A stretch of 64,000 nt of DNA from Symbiodinium natans (lineage: Eukaryota > Sar > Dinophyceae > Suessiales > Symbiodiniaceae): contig CAJNDS010002220.1 of the NCBI GenBank assembly GCA_905221605.1, forward strand, positions 463,871 to 527,870. Reading direction: 5' to 3'. The position numbers and the translations under genes were made by a program. Below, piece by piece: positions 10,435 through 22,352 of this stretch (the first letter of the stretch is position 1; every line of letters starts with the position of its first letter). The notes under the pieces are model-generated. The model was not told the origin of the DNA. It saw nothing but the letters and a program-made list of their open reading frames with translations, and did no database searches.

Positions 10435-11390
10435 GTGTTGGGTACTCAGCCAGTTGCTTGATCTGGGTTTACAGAGGTTTTGGACACGGGTACAGTTGGT
10501 ACATCCTAAACCCCAACCCCTTTAAACCCCTGCTTGGGGCTGGAAAAGGGGGGAATCTCCTGACGCCTGTGCGAGTTGGCTACTTCGGTTTGAGCTTCCC
10601 GTATCCCAGGATCTTAAACCTTAAGCTCTCAAACCGGGAAGCACCCCCAAGGCCCGCTTAGGGGGTTGTCGGGTTGCAAGGGTCCGGCTTCAGGGGCGGG
10701 CTACTGGGCTGTTTGCGATTTAGGGTGTAGGGTTTAGGGTTTAGGGTTTAGGGTTTGGGGTTTAGGGTTTAGGGTTTAGGGTTTAGGGTTTAGGGTGTCG
10801 GGCCATCGCTCAAAAACCTTAGTTGAGCACCACGTCAACTTCAGGTCCCCGCTGCTGCGAGACAACATGGTGACCAGGAAGAATCTCCACAGCGGATAAT
10901 CACCCTCCCACCAGTATTTCAACCCCCTTACGACCCCCTCATATAAAAGACAAGACAGCAATCATGGGAACATTTTATATTAGGGGGTAGGGGGGGGGGG
11001 TTTTATTCCTTTGCACATTGGCGCTCCAAGCCGCTATCCAAGCCCTTTGACCGGTACTCCTTTCAGGGTTTAGGGTTGTTGGGGCTTAGGGTTTAGGGGT
11101 TAGGGGAATCTTCCAATCCTACCTCAGCCTACACCATGGCCGCAATGGCGCCAAGCAGCTGGAAGCATCATGTGCAAAGCATCTGAGCTTCTCGCCTTCT
11201 CACCCAGAGCGATCAGAACGCACTTAACTAGCCCGCAGCCCTTAGCCCAACCCGATAATGTTGGACCTGCTTTAATAATGTAACCCCCCCCCCCCCAAAC
11301 AGACGAGAACCCTGAATAAAAATACCCCAAACAGTCAGGCAGTGAAGGGGTCCGGAGGCATCCGTAAGCTACCCCCCGACCCTGGAACGG

Positions 11391-11745
11391 TCGAGGCTTC
11401 AGGCTTCAAGTATCCCTTCTTCTCGAGAAAGCTTATGCCTTCCTGAAAACCGAAGGACTGAGCCCCGGGCCCCGGGAGACTTGCATTATAGCCGGCCCCC
11501 AAACAAAGGTATTAAAGTATGTCCGGAGGCCTCCTATAGCTTTTGAAAAGGAATTTATAAAGAAAAGGCGCCCTGAAAAAAGAATATTTTCGGAGATGAG
11601 GCTTCAGGCTTCAAGTATCCCCTCTTCTCGAGCTTATGCCTTCCTGAAACCCTTAAAAAAAAACAGGCCCGATAGCGGACCCCCAAAACAAAGGGCCAAG
11701 ATCCTGAATAGCCGAAAAAGTTTTCATAATAGCGGCCCCCTAGAA
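11391..11745. repeat. Two tandem copies of a ~200-bp repeat
   Basis: The segment CTTCAGGCTTCAAGTATCCC...TTATGCCTTCCTGAAA begins at about 11396 and again at about 11602. Both copies are followed by GCCCC/GGACCCCCAAA-CAAAGG. It is probably a small mobile element duplicated in place. Confidence 0.7.
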
Positions 11746-11878
11746 TGTTGCGGGTGCAACATGAGGGTTTAGGTTTGACGCTTTAGGGGACGGGGGGGTT
11801 GGGTACGGTTTCTGAGCTGTTCAAGATTTCTTCCTACCCTCGCTCGGAACCCGCACAGATACCAGCTGACTCTCCAAG

Positions 11879-11938
11879 AAATTCTCGGAGTTCACGTACG
11901 CAGCCCTACAGAACAAAAGATTTACTTTGGCAGTTAAG
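11879..11938 (+). CDS. Exon-like island: KFSEFTYAALQNKRFTLAVK
   Basis: Twenty whole codons end at AAG/GTGAGT, the best canonical 5' splice site in the window. The acceptor CTCTCCAAG is weaker. Confidence 0.5.
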
Positions 11939-13050
11939 GTGAGTTCTTAAGGGAGAGGGTTACGTAACTCAAGTTTCCCGAGTACTTGCCACGGCTCCCT
12001 AAGGCTCCCTAAGCTTCCCTAAGGTCCCCTTGGTAACCATCCCCCATAACCCCCCTCCTTAAGGGGGCTTGAGGCTTAAAGTGTAGATTACTGTCTGGCT
12101 GTGGTCAAAATTTCGGGTCTGGCGGTGTAGGGTTTGGGGGGCTTTGGGGTGTTTAGGGCGCTCATCGCTACACGCTAAAACCCGATAAGTTGCAGGGAGG
12201 ACCTGCACACTGGTATGCAAAGGACTTTAGGGCCCTAGGTGTTTAGGATTCGTGGGTCAATCCTCACATCAGACGCTCAATCCTAATACTCCCGAAACCC
12301 CAAGCCCTAAACCCTAAACCCCCTCTTGCACCCACTCCTGTAATAAGACGCCAGAGCCGCAGCGCCTGCACCCAATCTTGGAGCGTAAGACAACTACTGT
12401 GCATGTGTGTGTGTGTGTGGATGGTTTTGGGGGCCAAACGTGGTTGTATCTACTCTAACCTCTCTCCAACTCTCTAACTCTATACTTTTCTCTCTAACTC
12501 CTTAACTTTCCAACTCTCTCTCTCTCTCTCTGTATGTCTCTCTCACGCTCACTCACTCTCTCACTCTCACTCTCACTCTCTCACTCTCACTCACTCACTC
12601 ACTTACTCACTTTCTTACTCACTCTCTCTCCCTCTCTCTCTCTCTCTCTCTCCGCATCTCTGTCTCTCGCTCTCTCGCTCTCTCGCTCTCTCTCTCTCAC
12701 TCTTACTCACTCTCTCTCTCACTCTCACTCTCTCACTGTCTCTCTCTCTCTGTCTTTCTTGGGGCGGGGGGGAATGGGGGGGGGGTGCGGGGGGTGGAGG
12801 CCTAGCCCTCAGGAAGCATAGGGTTGTTTAAAATTAGACTGTAGATGTCCCAAATAAACAAGAGGCATCAGTAAAGATTTCGCGTTACGGGGATACCACT
12901 AGTTAGTCCACAATGTCCTGTTGCGGACATTACAAGGGGGGCAGACCTGCCTTTTAGGGCTTCGTGCCCTAAACCCTAAACCCTAAACCCTAAACCCTAA
13001 GTAACCCAGGCTTGTATTAGGTTGAACAGGACCAGTCAGTGAAGGTGCAG
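11939..13050. other. Non-coding: CT-rich microsatellite region
   Basis: It contains an imperfect (CT)n/(CACT)n tract at 12510-12760, a short GT run near 12405, a CCCTAAA array at 12966-13001 and unique sequence. Ser/Leu-rich frames come only from the microsatellite. Confidence 0.7.
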
Positions 13051-13107
13051 GCAGCTGCTGGCGACGGTGCAACACTCACCCGCAGGGATGGCTTCCTAAG
13101 GGCATTG
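13051..13107 (+). CDS. Exon-like island: AAAGDGATLTRRDGFLRAL
   Basis: The acceptor is AAGGTGCAG; nineteen whole codons run up to the TTTAGGG array. A CCCTAAA array lies upstream. Confidence 0.45.
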
Positions 13108-13560
13108 GGTTTAGGGTTTAGAGTCTAGGGTTCAGGGTTTAGGGTTTAGGGTTAGGGTTTAGGGTTTAGGGTTTAGGGTTTAGGGTTTAGGGTTTAGGGC
13201 TTCGGGGACAAAAGCCTACTCCACATGAAAGTGTTCATATCGTTTAGGCCACTACATGAAGTAACCCACAGAGCCTTATACAGCCGGCTCTGCACCTCAA
13301 CGCCCTCCTCCCCCCCCCCCAACCCACAACTGCAGCTCAGGGCTTCGTGTTACTCGGTATAAGAGGCTCTTACGTAGGGTTTTCAGATAGGCCAACCTAC
13401 ACCCAACCTTGAAAACCATCCCTGAACCCCTGCACCCAACTTCTCTAAGAGCCAGCAAGCCCGCATTAGGAAGCCGCCCCATGTACACAAAGCGGAGTAG
13501 CAGCCTGGAGAGGAACAAAAAGCAGCCCCGCTGGTTTGCATGCGGCGGGGGGAGGAAGTA

Positions 13561-13591
<31 letters not shown>

Positions 13592-14165
13592 TGGCGGATC
13601 GGGTTGAAAGTTCAGGGGGCTCAAATAGCCAAGCGAGGGTTGAGGGTTTAGGGTTTAGACTTTGGGGTCTGGGTTTGGGTTTGGGGTTTTGGCGTCTAGC
13701 GTTAGGGTTTAGGGTTTAGGACTTTACAGCGTAGGGCTTCGGAATCAGCGTGAGTTCCATTCTAGAGTCACGTTACAAGTCGGGTAAGCGCAGACCTGAA
13801 GCGGTTTCTCGGGGCTTCGAGTAGACCCCTCAACTCTAACCCCCCACACCCTCAACCCCAAAACCCTGAAGCCCTAAACCCCCCCAAGCTTTATGTTTAC
13901 CATGACATTGTAACCTGCTATGCCCCGAAAACCCTAAAGCCTTACACTCCTGAACCCTCTAAGGCCCTAAACCCGAAACCCCTGAACCTTTAAACCCCTA
14001 AACTCCTAACCTGCCAGGCCTCCGAAAGCGCTGCACCCTGAAACCCTTCAACCCCCCAACCCCTCAAGCCCTAAAACCCTGCGACTCAACCCCGAAACCC
14101 TAAACCCTAAACCCTAAACCCTAAACCCTAAACCCTTTGAGCCCTAAACAGCCCATCTCTCACAG

Positions 14166-14238
14166 TTCCATCCCATGGCTTGCCCAACGGAGTGGAGGGG
14201 GCAGGGCCTCGAGGCCGCGCAAGCTTGAAGAGATTGGC
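14166..14238 (+). CDS. Exon-like island: RASRPRKLEEIG
   Basis: It follows CTCTCACAG. The frame with one leading base stays open to the TTTAGGG array. Confidence 0.4.
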
Positions 14239-14592
14239 TCTTAGGGTTTAGGGTTTAGGGTTTAGGGTTTAGGGTTCAGTTGCTTCGCGGGTTGTGTTTC
14301 TGGCATTTGGGGCTTTGGGAGTGTGGTTGCTGAGCGCGGGTTTAGGGTTGAGAGTTTCGCTGGCTTGTTCTAAACAAATCTGCGATCCTTAGGCAGCTTT
14401 GGGTTGCACGCTCACTTGTATGATAAATCCAAACTAGCCCTGTTCCTCCAAACCCAGCCTTAGCAAGATGAATCGGAGCCTCTACCACGAAGTCCAGGCT
14501 AATCCTAAACCCTAAACCCTAAACCCTAAACCCTAAACCCTAAACCCTAAACCCTAAACCCTAAAATCCTTGACCCGAAGCCTAAGACCCAG

Positions 14593-14650
14593 CCTTGTTG
14601 TGACCTCTTGGGCCGGTTGGGGGACGCTCGGAAGCCCCAACGTTCCCTGG
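14593..14650 (+). CDS. Exon-like island: PCCDLLGRLGDARKPQRSL
   Basis: The acceptor is GACCCAG and the donor would be GCTGAT (GC type). It lies between CCCTAAA and TTTAGGG arrays. Confidence 0.45.
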
Positions 14651-15245
14651 GCTGATGTTTGGGGCTTGGGTGGGTGTTTGTGTGTACCGAAACTGCAAGC
14701 AGTATCAGTCGGGCCTTAGAGGCAGAAAAGGATCATAATTTTGACAACCAACCACTTAGGGTTTAGGGTTAGGGTTTAGGAATAGGGTTTAGGGTTTAGG
14801 GTTTAGGGTTTAGGGTTTAGGGTTTAGGGTAAGTCTTTACTTGTGACAGTGCCCGGCTGCGTATTGCAACGGTTCACGGATTGGCCACATGAGGTGGACA
14901 CAGAGATGGGCAGATTTTATGAGTATTGCCCTCAACCCAAGTGCACTCCTCTCCAAACTAAGTCCCCAAGTAAGGCTTAATGACGTAGTTGGGGAAGTAG
15001 TGTAGGACTAGCCCTAAACCCTAAACCCGAAATGCCAAGGTTTGACAACCTGGTGAACAAACCCTAAGCCCTAAACCCTAACCCCTGAACCTCTAAACCC
15101 TAAACCCAAAGCCCTAAACCCTAGCCCTAAACCCTAAACCCTAAACCCTAAACCCTAAACCCTAAACCCTAAACCCTAAACCCTAAACCCTAGCCCTAAA
15201 CCCTAAACCCTCAAGCCTTTAACCCTAAACCCTACTCCAGTGCAG

Positions 15246-15300
15246 GCAGCTGCCGCTTCACGCCTGGAGACGCGGGCACTGAGGCTCCTGGACTGTTTTG
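15246..15300 (+). CDS. Exon-like island: AAAASRLETRALRLLDCF
   Basis: The acceptor is CCAGTGCAG and the donor GTGCTGGG. A second frame (CRFTPGDAGTEAPGLF) is also open and would fit the phase of the previous island. Confidence 0.42.
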
Positions 15301-16018
15301 GTGCTGGGAGTTCGATTTTGAGGGTTTCAACACTTAGTTTGGGGTTTGGGGTTTAGGGTTTAGGGTTTAGGGTTTAGGGATTTAGGGCTTGGGGTTTAGG
15401 GTTTAGGGAGTTGAGGGGTTTAGGGGTTTAGGGCTTGGGGTTTAGGGTTTAGGGGGGTTGAGGGGTTGAGGGGTTCAGGGCTTAGGGATTGGGTGTTAGG
15501 GGGTCAGGGTTTGGGGGTTCAGGGGGTTAGGGTTTACGGCTTCAGGCTTAGGGCTTGGGGAAGGGTTTTAGCGCTTGGGTTTTGGAGTTCAGGGCTTGCG
15601 GTTTAGGGGTTACAGGGTTTAGGTCCTTATGTTAAGGGGGTCCTACTACTTGGGGGTCGATTTTAGGGGTCCCCGATTTTCGTAAACCCCCACTGTGCAG
15701 ACAAGAATGGAACATATTGGCAACAGGCTCATTCTTTGGAAATCCCTTGTTGCAGTGCCGTAAATCCTGCACCCTGCGGCTCAGGGCACTCCTTGTACAG
15801 CCCCAAAACGGAAACAGAGAGTCCTGCGCCAATCAGCAGGCACGGCTTGAGAGGGATTCTCCCAAGCCACCGAAGCCTTCCCCTGAAACCCTAAACCCTA
15901 AACCCTAAACCCTAAACCCTAAACCCTAAACCCTAAACCCTAAACCCTAAACCCTAAACCTCCAACTCGGAAGCTCAGGGCTTCCCCACTGTAGAACCCA
16001 GAGGACCCCCCTGTGCAG

Positions 16019-16095
16019 CGTCTTGGGGTTCCACCTGCTGGGGCCCTGGGTTCCGAAGCATTCACTACTACATCCCAATATGCTGAGGCTGCCAG
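16019..16095 (+). CDS. Exon-like island: LGSEAFTTTSQYAEAA
   Basis: It follows CTGTGCAG. The frame is open to 16243, so the right border is uncertain. Confidence 0.35.
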
Positions 16096-17695
16096 AAAGG
16101 GCCCCCTCCCCCCCTCCTCAACCCCCAGAGCCGTACAATCGAAGCTGCGGAGGACCCTAAAGCCTCAACCACCCTCAACGGTCACCCTCGGCCCTATAAA
16201 GCCCAAGAAACCTGAACCCTATCAGCCTGTAGCGCCTACTTAAACCCTTCAACCTCACAAGCCACAAAAGGCCTAAACCGTATCCTCCTCCCAGCGAGGT
16301 GGGCCACTTGGAAGCGCCCGGAGGTCTATCCAGGTCGCCCAAACGGCCTTGCCTTCTACTAGGACCCAGAGTAGGCCCTGATTCCTCTTCTTGGGGCTTA
16401 GGTTCCCTTGTAAGCCCTAAAATCCAGAAAAAGCACCACCTTTTTATTCCTAGGTTCCCCTAAACCCGAAACCCTAAACCCTCTGACTCTTGGTTCTAGT
16501 CTAACTTCGCTTCTGCAAACGTAGAGCCCAAATCCCCCAACCCGGGGGCTGCCAAGACCCTTAAGTCCTGAAATCCGGTTTAAACCCTGGGTTTCGGGTT
16601 TAGGGTTTAGGGTTTAGGGTTAGGGTTTCTGGGTTTTATAGAAATTGCATTCGGTTTGGGTCCCAATAACGTTCTGACCGAAACGTTTCGAACGAAGCGT
16701 GTCGAGGGAAAGTTTTTGTTTTAATGGCTAATCTTCCCGGAGCTTTTGACCAGCGAAAGTGTTGAACGAAAAGTTTTGAGCGGTTGGGAACTAGGAGCTT
16801 GGAGTGGAAGGTTGTAAGTAAATTGAGATTTAGGTCTTCCAGAGTCCCTTTGGATCAATTTGCTTCAACTCGGCTTGTCAGCTGTTTAGACAAATAGCGT
16901 GAGAAATTCATAATGATACCACATACAGTTAGTTCTATTTTGTCTTGAGGGATTCGGGCTTAGGGTTCCATGGGAACCCTGGCTTGCATGAGGGTGTTTA
17001 GGGTTTAGGGTTTAGGGTTTAGGGTTTAGGGTTTAGGGTTTAGGGTTTAGGGTTTAGGGTTTAGGGCCTTTTCTTCGGGTACCATACACAATGTCGGTCT
17101 CGCTGCAATAGGAACCCGAACGCGGACATGATTTGGAGAACCCCGGCCCCCTCCACAGAGCTTTGAACCCTAAGCCCTAAACCCTAAATCCTAAACCCTA
17201 GACCCTAAACCGCAACAAGTACAGTAATGAGCAGCGTTTAGTGCTTCGGGCGTATGGCTTTTGGGACTTGAGGGTTCGAGGAGCTAGAAAAAGTACCGGC
17301 TTGGGCCTGAATTGAAGGTCCGTGGGCAGTTGGAGTTAAAAGTAGGGTTACATGGGCGGCTGTCAGAATTCTACTCCCTTTTGGGGGTACCCTTCAAAAT
17401 AGGGTTCCGTATTATAACAGGGATCCAAAACGGGACCATAATTTTGACAACCTCCCACATCTGTCTTAGCACATCTACCTCAAGAGCTGCCCTACTTCTT
17501 TCAGCTGCCGCGGGGCCTTCAAGTGGTGTTGGGCACGAAGACTGCAGGTTCAAGTTCTTCGGGGGTCAGGGATTTAGGGTTTCGGGTGCAGGGTTTAGGG
17601 TTTCGGGTTTAGGGTTGGGTTCAGGGTTTGGGGTTTAGGGAGGTATGGAGTTTGTTTGAGGCCCCCGACCCGAAAGGCATAGCCCGAAAGGCAAG

Positions 17696-17758
17696 GAGCC
17701 CTTCTGCCAAGCAACAAAAGGCCGCCGGACACCGGGGACGTGCAGCTCGCACCGAAAG
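17696..17758 (+). CDS. Exon-like island: EPFCQATKGRRTPGTCSSHR
   Basis: Twenty-one whole codons lie between AAGGCAAG and AAG/GTGCTGG. It is the last island before the 11-kb insertion. Confidence 0.42.
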
Positions 17759-18374
17759 GTGCTGGCAGGGTTTAGGGTTTAGGGTTTAGGGGTTTAGGGG
17801 TTTACGGGTTTACGGGTGTTTCGGGGGTTTAGGGGTTTAGGGGTTTAGGGTGTTAGGGGTTTAGGGGTTTAGGGGTTAAAGGGTTTAGGGTGTTTAGGGC
17901 GTTTAGGGGTTTAGGGGTTCAGGGGTTTAGGGGTTTAGGGGTTTAGGGGTTTTGAGTTTGGGGTTTGGGAGTTTCGCCTTCGGGGCGGGGGTTGGGGATT
18001 AAGTGGCGCTTGGGTTCACAAGGGTTCGGGGTTTCGAGTCTAGGGTTTGGGGTTCGGGTTGAGGGTTTGCGGCTGAGGGTTTAGGCTTCAAGGCATTTAC
18101 GGTGCTTGAACTGCTTGGGGTGTTTAGGGTTGGTGGTTTGAGGTTGTGGTCTTTGGGGTTCAGGGTTCAGGGTTGGAAAGCAAAGGGAGGGAGAGAGAGA
18201 GAGAGATAAAAAAAACAAAAAGCAAATAAAGTGTGTGTACATATATATATATATATATTTGCATCTATATATATATATATATAAGAAGTGTTTTTAGATG
18301 CTCATTGCTCTGAAAAAGTTGGTTTCTCGAGCGCTCTCAACCCAAGGCTGAATCCTAGGTCCTGTAAAACCCTA

Positions 18375-18656
18375 AAGCCTGTGAAGCCCCAAGCTAAACT
18401 AAAACCCTAGAACCCTAAAACAATAAAACCCTAAAACCCGAAAACCCTAAAACCCTCAAACCCTAAAACCCTAAAACCCTCAAACCCTAAAACCCTAAAA
18501 CCCCTAAACCCTAAACCCTAAAACCCTAAACCCCTAAACCCTAAAACCCCAAAACCCTAAAACCCTAACACCCGAAAACCCCAAAACCCTATAACCCCAA
18601 AACCCTAAAACCCTAACACCCGAAAACCCCAAAACCCTATAACCCTAAAACCCTAA
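18375..18656. repeat. (CCCTAAAA)n octamer array, left part
   Basis: The unit is eight bases (CCCTAAAA), unlike the heptamer elsewhere, with CCCGAAAA and CCCCAAAA variants. The same octamer resumes at 29707, beyond the 11-kb block. Confidence 0.92.
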
Positions 18657-19201
18657 GTGGCATGGACCTTTAGGGTCTATTTGGCACTTCCTTTTTGTTT
18701 GCTATTTAAACGGTTCAATTCACACATACAATTTGTGGGGTTTAGGTTTAAGGCAAAATTTATGGCTTAGGGCTAGTTCGGTTCACGGCTCAGGGCTCCC
18801 ATGTTTGGCATCACATCTCTTATTTTCCTAGGGCTTCGCCACCTACCTCTCATTCCGTTTTCCATTCAACCCTCGTCTAAGGGTCTGGTGTTTGCGATAA
18901 ATATACTACTTTAAAAAAATCAATAATAACATAAATAACGCTAACTACAGGAGCTGCTGGAAATGACAAACCCTGAGCGCCCTCAAGTGTGTTGCTTTAA
19001 TTAAGACGATAGTATACTCTTTTGTTGATAAATATTCCCATGACCATATTGTTGTTTCAGCCGCTTTTAGCCTTTTCCTATTAGTATTGTTTTTGTTTAC
19101 CTGATATAACACCAAGGAAGGGGAAAGGGAAAACACCACTTCATCTCGATGTGTTTATCTCTCCTTTCCTTCCCTCTCAAGATTTTTCTTTTGTTAATCT
19201 C

Positions 19202-19233
19202 CCTCTCTCTCTCTCTCTTCTTCGCTCTGTCTC

Positions 19234-19302
<69 letters not shown>
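19202..19302. repeat. (CT)n microsatellite
   Basis: Almost pure CT for about 100 bp. Long Leu/Ser and Arg/Glu frames on both strands here are artefacts of the repeat. Confidence 0.95.
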
Positions 19303-19303
<1 letters not shown>

Positions 19304-19919
19304 GCCATCTCTTGCTCTCTCATCCCTCCCCTCCCCTCTTTCCTTCCTCCCCTCCTTTCCAAAACTTTCTGCGGAGAATAAGGACAACAGAGAACAAAAA
19401 GGAAAAGATAGGATGAAGGCAGATGGTGGGGACAGGAAGGGAGAACTCCTCTTTCGCTCGGCTCACACGTTTTCTCTTCCCTTGCCTTCATCCTCTGCTC
19501 TTCTCCCTTTTCTCTTCATAAGAAGAAAGGACAAATGAAAGGAACCGAAAGCTCAGGGAAAGCAAGACGCCCTCGCTCTCATCATCTGCCCCTTCCTCGA
19601 CTTCATTGCTCTATTCCTTGTTCTTCTCTCCTGTCTCATTGGTGATCAGTGATAAACCAAGACGAGCTTGCCGTTCTTTCATTTTCTTTTTCTGGTGGAA
19701 AGCTAAGAAGCAGGAAGGAGAGGAAGGAAAGTGGAGAAATAGAAAGAGAAGCAAGAACGGAAAGAACAATACGCAGAAATGACAGAGAGGAAGGGAGAAC
19801 TGCAAGCCCAGCAGAAGAAGAAGAAGATAGAGAGAGAGAGAGAAGAGATGAAGATAAGATAAGGGTGAAAAGGTGAAAAGAATGAAAACAAAAATCTAAC
19901 AGCAAAGTAGCTAAACAAA

Positions 19920-20195
19920 ACCTTCTGGCCTACCCCTTCAACTCTAAACCACCCTAAACCCTCGGTACATTGAGATATAACGGCACAGTTCCCGTAGCAT
20001 ACTATATCAGAAACCATTTATTCCTACGAGACGTACAACCGCCTAAAACACGGTGACAAAAAATAAAACAGCGAGGCATCTGAAAAGACTTTCTGGCCTT
20101 CCCCTTCAACTCTAAACCACTAAACCCTCGCTATATAAAGGCTTAACAGCACAGTTCCCGTAGCACGCTATGTCATTTCTTCTTACGAGACGCAC
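19920..20195. repeat. Direct repeat of ~110 bp, two copies
   Basis: CTTCTGGCC-ACCCCTTCAACTCTAAACCA...CACAGTTCCCGTAGCA...TACGAGACG-ACAAC occurs at about 19921-20040 and again at about 20091-20190 with small differences. Confidence 0.8.
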
Positions 20196-20724
20196 AACAT
20201 AAACCAAGGTTTCGTATACTTTTTGTAGTCGGGATGTGATATCCTGTTACTTTGGACGAGTATTACGTAAGACTTTAAGCGCCTGTGGGTCTTGCGGATA
20301 ATTGGAGAATAAGCATCATCCTTGACAAATGATAACCGTGATGGGAGACCTGTGGGAAGCATTGAGAATGAAAAAGCAAGATACTTGCGAGCAATTACTT
20401 GCAGCCTGTTGGAAGGTCTCAGGAAATCGCGAAAGGACATTTGCTCACAGTATTCTCGTGTCCCTGGGGCTTAAAGTAAATGATTTTCCGCATTACCCTA
20501 TGCGCTCGAATACTTCTGAGTCTCATGGTTCGTTCTCCGCTATCGGTATTTGATACGCCATACATTTATCCTATATACACACTTGATGTGGGCACCTATT
20601 CTACGTACTTTCTCTTTGCGTTTTGCTGACTGAGAGATGTTTTCGGGTGTGAAAAGGCCTTACGCGCCAACATCTGCTTCTGGACAACAAAGTAGAGATA
20701 ATATGTTTTGTGAAGGGGGGGCCA

Positions 20725-21185
20725 AGACAGTGCTTAATCGGCCCTGGGTTTGACGATTGAAGATTGAAGACGCCGGGGAACTCTCCCCGGATTGAAGATG
20801 CTCCGGGGAGAGTTCCCGGGCATCTTCAATCTTCAACCTTCAAACACAGGGCCGATTAAGCGCTCCACCTGCTGCTTAATCGGCCCTTGGATTGAAGATT
20901 GAAGATTGAATATGCCGGGGAACTCTCCCAGGAGTATCTTCAACCCCAGACCCCTGCCGATTAAGCACTTCATCTGCCTAGTCGGCCCAGGGTTGAGAAT
21001 CCAGGATTGAAGGTGCTCCGGGGAGAGTTCCCGGGCATGTTCAATCTTCAAACCCAGGGCCGATTAAGCAGGCGGAGCGCTCAATCGGCCTTGAGGCCGA
21101 AGGATCAGGATTGAAGATTCTCGGGGAGAGTTCCCCGGCATCGTCAACCCGATTAAGCAGCTGGAGCGCTTACTCGGCCCTGGGG
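20725..21185. repeat. Hairpin-rich cluster: GGCCGATTAAGC and GGGGAGAGTTCCC units
   Basis: Units containing CTTAATCGGCCC, TTGAAGATTGAAGA and CCGGGGAGAGTTCCC(C)GG occur at least five times in both orientations. Neighbouring units can pair into long stems. Confidence 0.82.
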
Positions 21186-21872
21186 TCCAGTAGTTCAATA
21201 TTTCATATGCTCTGCTAAAGTCTGTAGAATTTTCAAGCCCCCCTCCCAAAGACCCATCTGTATTTTGGTGTTTGGGATACCGTAAGCCAAAGCTAAATGA
21301 AAGGGAAGAAGTCCCTTTTTCCTCTGCCAATCTTCTTCCTCCCACTCCTCTCTTCCTCTCCTATTCCTTTCTTAGCATAGAGCATGGAGTGATGAGAGGG
21401 AAGGGGTGAAAGCGGATGAGAAAAGTGACAGAGAGGGCAGGGCGAAATCTTCATTTCCTTGCCTTTTTCGTCCCTCTCACCTCTCCTTCTCATCGTTCTC
21501 TTGCTTTCTCGTTTGAGAAGGATGTGGACAGGGCATGGAACAAGGCGAGGGAAGGGGGGGGGGCGAAATCGAGTGAGAAAGGATGGAACAAGGAAGAAAT
21601 GAGGAAAAATGGACAGGACAGGTCAGGTGTTTGGTTTGGCGACTATACACGTACCTGGACCAGCAGAGCGACAAGCCCAAACCAAAGAGAAAAAGCAAAT
21701 CCAAATCGCCCACCTCCCGCTCACCCATCTGAAAAAAACAACAAAAATGCATCCGTAGCGAGTGTTCGCCTACGGTCAAATCGATCTACAGAGGTCCCGG
21801 CACATCCCTTGTCGAACAGGCAAAAAAGCAGAAACATAGCAAGGGGGGGTCGGGCTTGCCATTGGTGTTGGC

Positions 21873-22352
21873 ATGTGGCCAAAACACCGCCACAAGGGGA
21901 TCGTGTCCCCCTGCACCCTTCGGCTAGTCGTGCCAGCCAATCCCTTGACAGGCAAAATCCGACCACGACGTATCGACGCCTCCCCCCGCCACGAACCCGC
22001 CTTTTTCGTAGAAGCTGTCAACAGGCCCGATTTCGCCGATTCCGAACCGGCTGAAAACGACGACACACTCGCAACAGCATGTGAACAAGCGAGTGAGGGT
22101 ACTCTGGGTGTGAAGTTACCGCAAAAACCTCGAGAAGAACTTGACCGAGAGTATCTTCGTCCGACAGCCCACCCAGGAAGCTGCCCGACACGACACCGCT
22201 TCGAGAGAAGGCGGCGAAGGCACTCCATGAGCACCCCCCCCAACACCTTCCCCCGAACAAAGAAACCCAATGGCACGGGACCAGTGGAGCAAGACCGCAA
22301 GAGTGCGGATGCCGTTAAGAGAATTGGCGGCACTCTCACCCCATCAGTATAA
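21873..22352 (+). CDS. Unrecognised 159-codon open frame
   Basis: It starts at an ATG after a purine-rich stretch and ends with TAA. The middle part (ENDDTLATACEQASEGTLGV) has a natural composition. However a 206-codon frame lies on the opposite strand over the same DNA (21776-22396), so only one, or neither, is real. No family was recognised. Confidence 0.25.
   Translation: MWPKHRHKGIVSPCTLRLVVPANPLTGKIRPRRIDASPRHEPAFFVEAVNRPDFADSEPAENDDTLATACEQASEGTLGVKLPQKPREELDREYLRPTAHPGSCPTRHRFERRRRRHSMSTPPNTFPRTKKPNGTGPVEQDRKSADAVKRIGGTLTPSV

Noticed and set aside
12534-12821. Ser/Leu-rich 95-codon open frame
   Set aside because: Generated by the (CT)n/(CACT)n tract, with no other protein-like sequence.
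19097-19538. Arg/Glu- and Ser/Leu-rich open frames on both strands
   Set aside because: Both come from the same (CT)n run.
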